Origin: Candidatus Poseidoniaceae archaeon
Lineage (GTDB): Archaea > Thermoplasmatota > Poseidoniia > Poseidoniales > Poseidoniaceae
Assembly (NCBI GenBank): GCA_013330765.1
Contig: DUHU01000130.1
Location: forward strand, 1-7,260
Length of the DNA: 7,260 nucleotides
Direction of reading: 5' to 3'
The position numbers and the translations under genes are program-made. Below are positions 1-5,356 of this stretch, piece by piece. Below the pieces are notes generated by a model. The model saw nothing but the letters and a program-made list of their open reading frames with translations. It was not told the origin of the DNA and ran no database searches. Every line of letters starts with the position of its first letter. The first letter of the stretch is position 1.

Positions 1-2400
1 CAAAGTCAACCTCGTCATCGGGATCGACGATTGCAACGGAGAACTGAGCCGGCGTGTTCCCGGTGTTCATCATGGTAAGGCTGGTCAGGGGCGTTTCGTA
101 GACGCTCAGGTTCACCCGTCGGTAAAGAGGGTCCAAGGTGGCGTCGACAAAGGCTTCGACGGTGATTGGGATGGAGGCTTGGCCAAGCACTTCTCCCGTG
201 TCGGTGTTTGAAAGTTCCAAGTCCACGTACGTGATCGACCCAGCCTGCGTCAACGCGTCTGAGGTGACGGTGAGGTCAAATTGCGTCTTGTGGGCATCGC
301 TGTTCACGTCTGGATACACGGCCACGGGAGAGGGCAGGCTGCTGACCGTGGTCATCAAACCGCCCGCTGTGCCAAGGGATGCTGACCACGTCACGGGCAG
401 GGTGTTGAGCAAGGACACGGTGTAGTTGGACACGTCGTTACCGGCGTTTTCCAAGTCGATTGGGAACGTGGAGGCGACGCCGACTTGGGCCGTGCGAACG
501 CCTCCCTCAAGGATGACTCCGTCGTTGACGCCCGGCACGGAAACGGTGACCGTACGCGTCACGGCTTCTGCACTGACTCCGCCAAGGCTGTGGGTCGTGG
601 AGAGGGTTGGCGTGACGGTCACGTCGGCCTCAAGGAGTCCTGAAAGCGGAAGGGAATCGGAGGGGCCTTGGACGGAAAGCACCGCAGGGTTGGTGGTTCC
701 AAGCGTCATGTTGGTGGCGTTCTCGGGTGAAGGTGTAAACGACCATCGGGACGTCTCAGAGAATCCACCTGCGCCACCGTACGACGTGAATCGAACGTCG
801 GAGACCTCAACGGTGGCGTTGACCAACTCGGTGACGTCTTGGACAAGGTTGTGCCGGACTTCGAGGTCCATGGGCAGGACAGCGTCGTAACCGATGCCGT
901 ATCGCGAGGCTCTGACATCGGCTTCGCTCAATTCAAGGGAATTGGTCTCCAAACCAGGGTCCACCACAATGACGGGGGCCACCGACAGCTCCAGTTGATC
1001 GGTCACAGGGATGCCGTTGACGGCCGAAGCACCGATCCAGATGTCCAACAGGTCGCCTTCTTGATTCAACTCGGCAGGGTTGAGAGGTGAACTGATGTGG
1101 GCTGGCGTCACGGTCACCTTGATTCGGCTGGTCTCGCCTGGAGCGATGTATCCCGTTTGGGGGACAGAAATGACAGCGTCCCAGCCAAGAGGAGAAGGCG
1201 AGAACCCGGCACTGAGTTGGAAGTTGGTGTCCAAGTTGCCTTGGTTGGTGATGTTGAGGGCGATGTCTGTGGGCAAGCCGGGCACGACACTGATGCTGGT
1301 GTTGTCCAGGTCGACCTCCGCCAAATAGAGTTCACCGGCCGTGATGAGGACAACGGCTTGGAGCGCGTACTGTGGGCTGGAACCTTGGGAAGTGAAGGTC
1401 ACGGTCAGCACTTCCGTGTCACCGCGTGAAGCCGTAATTGGCACGTCAACCGTGGCCACGAATTCAAGAGCGTTTCCAGGGGCAACCGGGCCGCTGTTGG
1501 CGGGGAAGGACGTGGTGTCCGACCATCCGAGCAGGGAGTGAGTGGCGATGTTCCAAGTGTCCAATTGTTGACCGGTGTTGTCGAGTGTGAAGGTCACCAC
1601 CTTCGAGGTACCGGGTTGTAGGGTGCGATCGTCAGGGGCCTCAAGGACGGCCGCATAGTCGGAGAAGACGACGTCAAAGGCGGCCACTTCCGTCACATCT
1701 GACCAAGAAGGACCGGTGAATTCAACGGTCATGGTGATGTTCCATCCTCCGGACAATCCAGAGGCGTCCATCGAGACCAACAGTACATCCGACTCGGAGG
1801 GTTGGTGAAGCGAGCCAGCGGCCAGCACGGGAATGATGTTGGAGGTCAACGTCTGGGAGACGCCGCCGCCGAGTGGCGTCAGGACCACCTCCATCTCCGC
1901 GTTGACCGGCAGGACGCCGTCGTTGCGAACCGTGGCCGTGAGGTCGTGCGTGCCAAGCGAGAGTCGGGCCGTCGATTGACTGGGGCTTGGCGTGGGATGG
2001 GAGGTTCCAATGGTGTTGGCTTCGAGGAAGCGCTCCACGTCCAATCCCAACGTTCGTTCGTCGTTCATCGTGTTCCCGTCTTGCGTGGACGACACCCGTG
2101 CGAAGAGGGTCTGATCTTCGCCCGTGGCGGCCGTCCAAGTCATCAAGAAAACCGAGGGCGCAGCCCCGGGTGCGAGGGATCCTGTGGACATCTGGTCCAC
2201 TTGAACTTCGAAGGCCGTGGGTGACCCTTTGTGCACGAGGGTGAGGGTGGCGCTTCCGGCAAGGGTACCGACGTTGGCCACCTCGATGCGCACCGTGTGG
2301 TCCCCAGGTGCCGCAATCGTGGTCAACAATCCGGCTTCGTTGACCTCAACGGAGCCATGGTTGTCGAGGGTCAGGTAGGTGACGCTGAAATCTGGGCCTG
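1..2400 (-). repeat. Seven tandem beta-sandwich units in the secreted protein
   Basis: The Asn of the strand-plus-N-x-G motif recurs at residues 78, 195, 310, 421, 687 and 814. A degenerate copy (VRHN) sits at 553, in the middle of the one double-length gap. Spacings are therefore about 117, 115, 111, 132, 134 and 127 residues, the size of one Ig-like or CARDB-like domain each. The units are diverged in sequence, so this is ancient duplication and not a DNA-level repeat. The last unit is cut by the window edge. Motif positions were read from the translation; domain borders are estimates. Confidence 0.65.
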
Positions 2401-2506
2401 CTCGGCCGGAGGTTGCTTCGACGGCCGGCGTGGTCAAGGGAGCGGCCACGGTCAGCAACAGCAGTGCTACCAGTCCAATGGACGAGGCACGGCCGAAGAA
2501 CGTCAT
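1..2506 (-). CDS. Large secreted beta-sandwich repeat protein, 3' end outside window
   Basis: One minus-strand frame stays open from an ATG at 2506 to the window edge, giving 835 residues without a stop. The start is fixed by a 4-base ATGA overlap with the stop of the gene upstream. Residues 1-31 form a signal peptide (see its own entry). The mature part is built from CARDB/NEW3-like immunoglobulin-type beta-sandwich units, each carrying a hydrophobic-strand plus Asn-x-Gly motif such as VANVG, LDNTG, TNQGN, ENAGN and MNTGN. I read no Cys and only about four Lys in 835 residues, with many Asp/Glu and Thr/Ser. At least eight N-x-S/T sequons (for example NITN, NATV, NYTV, NLSV) would allow N-glycosylation. 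These traits suit an exported, acidic extracellular protein: adhesin, surface-layer component or carrier of a catalytic or anchoring C-terminus not visible here. No catalytic domain is seen. Being a real gene is very likely; the specific role is unknown. Confidence 0.9.
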   Translation of the reverse strand, partial: MTFFGRASSIGLVALLLLTVAAPLTTPAVEATSGRAGPDFSVTYLTLDNHGSVEVNEAGLLTTIAAPGDHTVRIEVANVGTLAGSATLTLVHKGSPTAFEVQVDQMSTGSLAPGAAPSVFLMTWTAATGEDQTLFARVSSTQDGNTMNDERTLGLDVERFLEANTIGTSHPTPSPSQSTARLSLGTHDLTATVRNDGVLPVNAEMEVVLTPLGGGVSQTLTSNIIPVLAAGSLHQPSESDVLLVSMDASGLSGGWNITMTVEFTGPSWSDVTEVAAFDVVFSDYAAVLEAPDDRTLQPGTSKVVTFTLDNTGQQLDTWNIATHSLLGWSDTTSFPANSGPVAPGNALEFVATVDVPITASRGDTEVLTVTFTSQGSSPQYALQAVVLITAGELYLAEVDLDNTSISVVPGLPTDIALNITNQGNLDTNFQLSAGFSPSPLGWDAVISVPQTGYIAPGETSRIKVTVTPAHISSPLNPAELNQEGDLLDIWIGASAVNGIPVTDQLELSVAPVIVVDPGLETNSLELSEADVRASRYGIGYDAVLPMDLEVRHNLVQDVTELVNATVEVSDVRFTSYGGAGGFSETSRWSFTPSPENATNMTLGTTNPAVLSVQGPSDSLPLSGLLEADVTVTPTLSTTHSLGGVSAEAVTRTVTVSVPGVNDGVILEGGVRTAQVGVASTFPIDLENAGNDVSNYTVSLLNTLPVTWSASLGTAGGLMTTVSSLPSPVAVYPDVNSDAHKTQFDLTVTSDALTQAGSITYVDLELSNTDTGEVLGQASIPITVEAFVDATLDPLYRRVNLSVYETPLTSLTMMNTGNTPAQFSVAIVDPDDEVDF
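2414..2506 (-). other. Signal peptide of the large secreted protein
   Basis: Residues 1-31 have a short N-terminal region with one Arg (R6), a hydrophobic core around I10-A22 (IGLVALLLLTVAA), and a polar end with a V-E-A site at 29-31 that fits signal peptidase I cleavage before T32. No Cys follows, so it is not a lipoprotein signal, and no twin arginine is present, so export by the Sec route is inferred. Confidence 0.8.
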
Positions 2507-2922
2507 GCGCTCGCCCTCTTGAATGCGTGAACCGCGACGGTCTTGCCTTGCCGCTTCATTTGTTCGACGAGCTGGCTGAGCAACCGATCGTGCTCGGTGT
2601 CGCTGATGCCGAGCCGACGTCGCTCTTCCCACAACAGCAGTTGTTCTGTGCGGGAGAGCACGGCGTCTTTGAGGTAGAGTTCTAGCGTGCGTCGATAGGC
2701 GTCGCGGTCTGAAATGGCGTAGACGATGGTGTCGCCTGGCAAACGGTCAGCGTGGTGTTGGATGACGTTGCCGAGGCTGAGGGCCTCGTCGTAGGAGAGG
2801 TGGCGACGATCCAGATCGTTCTGGATGGAGGAGGCGATCTCTTGCAGCGCGTACCGGCTCGGAGCACGCTGAATCCGCTTGAGATAGCGGCGGCAGCGAC
2901 GAGACATGCGCACCGCGGCCAT
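2503..2922 (-). CDS. Small basic helical protein of unknown function, coupled to the secreted protein
   Basis: I do not recognise this gene with confidence. From the ATG at 2922 it encodes 139 residues that appear wholly helical, with no signal peptide or membrane segment, so a cytoplasmic location is inferred. The N-terminus is strongly basic (MSRRCRRYLKRIQR). A central part contains LSYDEALSLGNVIQHHADRL. The C-terminal part (about residues 85-120) has a helix-turn-helix-like hairpin, LSRTEQLLLWEERRRLGIS, followed by an acidic/hydrophobic helix, a pattern seen in several archaeal helical adaptor-like proteins. Its TGA stop overlaps the start of the large secreted gene as ATGA, so the two are almost surely co-transcribed and translationally coupled. 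An ATG at 3000 would add 26 residues, but these lie in the AT-rich promoter region and look non-coding. An ATG at 2907 is the other candidate start. No start has a strong Shine-Dalgarno sequence. Confidence 0.75.
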   Translation of the reverse strand: MAAVRMSRRCRRYLKRIQRAPSRYALQEIASSIQNDLDRRHLSYDEALSLGNVIQHHADRLPGDTIVYAISDRDAYRRTLELYLKDAVLSRTEQLLLWEERRRLGISDTEHDRLLSQLVEQMKRQGKTVAVHAFKRASA

Positions 2923-3087
2923 ACTTCGCTTTCGACCCTGCCGGTTCTTGAAAGAATCGCCATCAACTACTGAGTTTACCCGGAGCGGGAATAGTATCAT
3001 TCAATATGAATAAACAGACAACACCGAATCATAACCACACCCCGCCACCGACCAACAGTTCTTACCCTTGCCTACCAAGGCGGGAGC
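2923..3087. promoter_or_regulatory. Divergent promoter region between the secreted-protein operon and the peroxiredoxin pair
   Basis: This 165-base gap holds the most AT-rich stretch of the window (about 2985-3020) in otherwise GC-rich DNA. On the minus strand TTTATTCATATTG (about 3018-3006) and ATACTATTCC resemble archaeal TATA boxes. On the plus strand TATGAATAAAC (about 3005-3015) does. These would drive the two flanking operons outward with leaders of some tens of bases. A plus-strand AAGG at 3077-3080 lies seven bases before the peroxiredoxin ATG and can act as a weak ribosome-binding site. Exact transcription starts cannot be read from sequence. Confidence 0.5.
2999..3011. repeat. Short inverted repeat in the divergent promoter
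   Basis: ATTCA and TGAAT form a perfect 5-base inverted repeat around a 3-base ATA centre, inside the TATA-like region shared by both operons. It could be a binding site for a dimeric regulator acting on both directions. Short AT-rich palindromes also arise by chance and overlap TATA boxes, so the regulatory reading is weak. Confidence 0.3.
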
Positions 3088-3573
3088 ATGTCCGACCCAA
3101 TCTCTTTCGAAGCAGGCCAGCAAGCACCCGCCTTTTCGGCGATGGATGCGGACGGAAACACGCACGACTTGATGGCGACCTTGAGCGAAGGCAAGCATGT
3201 GATCCTCTACTTCTACCCCCGCGACAGCACGCCAGGATGCACCACGCAAGCCTGCGACTTCCGTGACAACATGGCCCGACTGGTTTCGGAATCCTACACG
3301 GTGTGGGGCGTCTCCAAGGACAGCGCAACCTCCCACGAGAAATTCTCAACCAAGCAGGATTTGAACTTCCCACTGCTGCTGGACCAAGACGGAAGCTTGC
3401 ACGAAGCCTTCGGCACGTGGAGGTTGAAGAAAAACTACGGCAAGGAGTACATGGGCTGCTCGCGCTCGACCTTCGTCATCGCCCCCGATGGCACCTTCAC
3501 ATGGGCCCGTTACAACGTCCGAGCCAAAGGCCACGTGGACATGCTGATGCGAGAACTTGGACTTGGAGCGTGA
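3088..3573 (+). CDS. bcp: Thioredoxin-dependent peroxiredoxin, Bcp/PrxQ type
   Basis: This encodes a complete 161-residue cytoplasmic thiol peroxidase that reduces hydrogen peroxide and organic hydroperoxides using thioredoxin or a similar donor. The thioredoxin fold is clear: the N-terminal APAFSAMDADG segment is followed by the strand VILYFYPRD and the active site STPGCTTQACDFRD. C51 is the peroxidatic cysteine. C56, five residues on, is placed as the resolving cysteine of the atypical two-cysteine PrxQ group. T48 and R126 (in GCSRSTFVI) match the conserved Thr and Arg that activate the peroxidatic thiol. The C-terminal YNVRAKGHV segment is also typical. Length matches the family. The ATG at 3088 has AAGG at suitable spacing upstream. 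It is the first gene of a plus-strand pair: the flavin-reductase-like gene starts inside its last codons, so a shared redox role is likely. An extra Cys (C124) sits next to R126. Confidence 0.95.
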   Translation: MSDPISFEAGQQAPAFSAMDADGNTHDLMATLSEGKHVILYFYPRDSTPGCTTQACDFRDNMARLVSESYTVWGVSKDSATSHEKFSTKQDLNFPLLLDQDGSLHEAFGTWRLKKNYGKEYMGCSRSTFVIAPDGTFTWARYNVRAKGHVDMLMRELGLGA

Positions 3574-4405
3574 CGTTCTGAACGAGGAAGCAAAACGCAC
3601 GGTGGCCGCCTTCCTTGAGCGCTGCGTCGACTATGCATCGTCCTCCATCGAGCGAAAACTCGAGCGCGGGGAATCTGCAACGACGTGGGAAGCCTACCGG
3701 GACCACACCACCTTTGCCCGGGATGAAGTCCTCGCAGGCCGATTGGACGGGTGGTTCAACGGCGAGCAGAGCGACGAGCCTGCCCGGACCGCACAGCGCC
3801 TGATGGGCGAGCACCGCGTGGTCCGGCTGGGCGAACTCGGTCACCTCGATCGTGCCCGGATGCTGACCTCAACGCTCTCGCCACGCCCCTTGGTGTTGGT
3901 CGCCACCACAGACGCCAAAGGAGGCCACAACCTCGCTCCAATGACCTCATTGAGCGTGGTTTCCAACACTCCGCCCTTGGTCGTGATGTCGCTTTCCAGC
4001 GATCGTGAGGGGCGTGCACGTGACACCTTGCTCAACCTGCGGGAAAACCCCACCGCTACCCTCTACATGCTGCTGAGCGGCCCAGACGACGCAACCATGG
4101 TGGAGCACACGGCCGCAAACCTTGCTCGTGGCGTCTCGGAATGGGAGGCAGTGCCCCACACGCGGGACGCAGACGGCAGCCCATTCCTCGACCGAGCAGC
4201 GGCCGCCTTGCGCGTTCGGATGGTGGACGAACTCCCGTTGCCCGGAGCCGTGGCCAAACTGGTGGTCTTGGAAGTGGACGAAGTGCATCTTCCCGTGGCG
4301 GTCGAAGGCGATGCAGCCCTCGACGTGCTGTGCCAACACGGACTGGACCGGTTGATGGCCAGTCCAAGCGGTTGGTCCCAAACCGTCGATCATCGCTCGG
4401 CTTGA
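3557..4405 (+). CDS. Flavin-reductase-like FMN-binding split-barrel protein with N-terminal helical domain
   Basis: This encodes up to 282 residues in two parts. Residues about 100-275 match the flavin reductase/flavoredoxin split barrel: SPRPLVLVATTD (108-119), then NLAPMTSLSVVSNTPPLVVMS (125-145 in part), the region that binds FMN in this family, then RDTLLNLREN (155-164). Residues about 10-70 form an added helical domain (FLERCVDYASSSIERKLERG, then TTWEAYRDHT and LDGWF) that I cannot assign. Such proteins reduce free flavin with NAD(P)H or hold FMN as an electron carrier; substrate cannot be told. No export signal is seen. An in-frame stop lies at 3545, and no ATG occurs before 3803, inside the sequence leading to the barrel. 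The start is therefore TTG at 3557 (17-base overlap with the peroxiredoxin gene), TTG at 3563, or GTG at 3602, which has GAGGAA twelve bases upstream. The 3' end overlaps the convergent epimerase gene by 16 bases. Confidence 0.85.
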   Translation: MDLERDVLNEEAKRTVAAFLERCVDYASSSIERKLERGESATTWEAYRDHTTFARDEVLAGRLDGWFNGEQSDEPARTAQRLMGEHRVVRLGELGHLDRARMLTSTLSPRPLVLVATTDAKGGHNLAPMTSLSVVSNTPPLVVMSLSSDREGRARDTLLNLRENPTATLYMLLSGPDDATMVEHTAANLARGVSEWEAVPHTRDADGSPFLDRAAAALRVRMVDELPLPGAVAKLVVLEVDEVHLPVAVEGDAALDVLCQHGLDRLMASPSGWSQTVDHRSA

Positions 4406-5352
4406 ATCGCGCCCCACGTCTTCGAAATTCCCTCTTCGAGGGGCGTGGTGGGGCTCCAACCCAAACGGTCACGGGCCTCATGAATCGACGGGCGACGCCT
4501 TCTGACATCACCAGGATGCCCTTGCCCGTCGTGTTCGACCGTCCCGTCCGCCAAGGTGGCGATAAGGTCGGCGAGTTGACCCACGGTGGTTTCCACCGTC
4601 GAACCAAAGTTGAACGCGGCGCCGTTGAGTGGACCAGAACCGTCCACGGCCTCGTCCAATCGACCGAGGCGTTCGAGCCCGTCCACCACGTCACCGACCC
4701 ACGTGAAACACCGGGTTTGTTGCCCGTCGCCGTGCACCTGCAACGGACGGCCCTCAAGGGCACGCTCGAACATCATGGCCACGACCTGGCCGTTTTCTCC
4801 TCCGCTCGCACGTGGCCCATAGGCGTTGCAAGGCCTCGCAACCCGAACGTCGACCCCTCGCTGCACGGCGGCTTGAGCCAAGACCTCGACCAGGTATTTC
4901 GACGCCCCATAGGAATGGCGCAAGTGCTCCGTTGGCGGGGTAAACATCGAACGTTCATCGCCCTGCATCGCCTCGGGGTTGTCGCCGTAGGCTTCCGGCG
5001 ATGATGCCAGCACCAAGCGAGCGCCCCACCGTTCGGCCGCCTCGATGGCCTGCATGGCTCCGTTTACAGCCACGTCGATCACGTCTTCGGCCTCACGGTC
5101 GAAGCGTGCGGTGCCGTTGATGGCACCAAGGTGGTGGATGAGCGCGCACGGCCCGACGGCGTGCTCAACGTCCAGCCAAGCGTCCGATGAACGCACATCC
5201 CCGCGGACGAGATGTACACCTGCTGGACAACGTGAGAAAGACGACCGAGAGCCGTTGTCCAGCACCACCACGTCGTGACCGTCGCTCACCAAGCGGTCGA
5301 CCAAATGCGACCCGAGGAAGCCCGTGCCACCGGTGACCAACACTGGACCCAT
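4390..5352 (-). CDS. NAD-dependent sugar-nucleotide epimerase/dehydratase
   Basis: This encodes a 320-residue extended short-chain dehydrogenase acting on a nucleotide-activated sugar, as in UDP-hexose 4-epimerases and related dehydratases. The NAD-binding Rossmann motif TGGTGFLGSHL lies at residues 7-17, with D32 ending the second strand as expected for NAD preference. HHLGAINGT (73-81) is the family's third cofactor loop. Catalytic residues are S117/S118 (in ASSPEAYG) and Y148-x-x-x-K152 (SYGASK). RPCNAYGPR (173-181) is the usual substrate-loop landmark, followed by a Q-x-R-x-F/W-type segment (QQTRCFTWVGDVV). Length is normal. The ATG at 5352 is chosen because the Rossmann strand begins right after it and it lies four bases past the aconitase X stop, with GGTGAG overlapping that stop. 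An upstream ATG at 5415 adds 21 unlike residues. It is the second gene of the aconitase X operon. The sugar is not predictable from sequence alone. Confidence 0.92.
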   Translation of the reverse strand: MGPVLVTGGTGFLGSHLVDRLVSDGHDVVVLDNGSRSSFSRCPAGVHLVRGDVRSSDAWLDVEHAVGPCALIHHLGAINGTARFDREAEDVIDVAVNGAMQAIEAAERWGARLVLASSPEAYGDNPEAMQGDERSMFTPPTEHLRHSYGASKYLVEVLAQAAVQRGVDVRVARPCNAYGPRASGGENGQVVAMMFERALEGRPLQVHGDGQQTRCFTWVGDVVDGLERLGRLDEAVDGSGPLNGAAFNFGSTVETTVGQLADLIATLADGTVEHDGQGHPGDVRRRRPSIHEARDRLGWSPTTPLEEGISKTWGAIQAER

Positions 5353-5356
5353 GCCC

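Noticed and set aside
138..1541. Several plus-strand open frames opposite the secreted protein gene
   Set aside because: The minus strand holds one uninterrupted frame with a signal peptide and repeat structure across the whole region; the plus-strand frames are short, overlap one another and look like composition artefacts.
1722..2244. Open frames of 85-140 codons on both strands near the 5' part of the secreted protein gene
   Set aside because: All lie in other frames of the same gene, and their Arg/His/Gly-rich translations are typical of shadow frames.
2923..3000. 26-residue N-terminal extension of the small helical protein from the ATG at 3000
   Set aside because: The added stretch covers the AT-rich promoter patch and does not resemble the rest of the protein; the ATG at 2922 or 2907 is more likely.
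3001..3373. Minus-strand frames of 103-111 codons and plus-strand frames over the start of the peroxiredoxin gene
   Set aside because: They overlap the peroxiredoxin, which has full active-site conservation, and their products are Cys/Arg-rich shadows.
4056..5004. Long frames of 235 and 287 codons crossing the junction of the flavin-reductase-like and epimerase genes
   Set aside because: Both span two well-supported genes in wrong frames and are Arg/Pro-rich without motifs.
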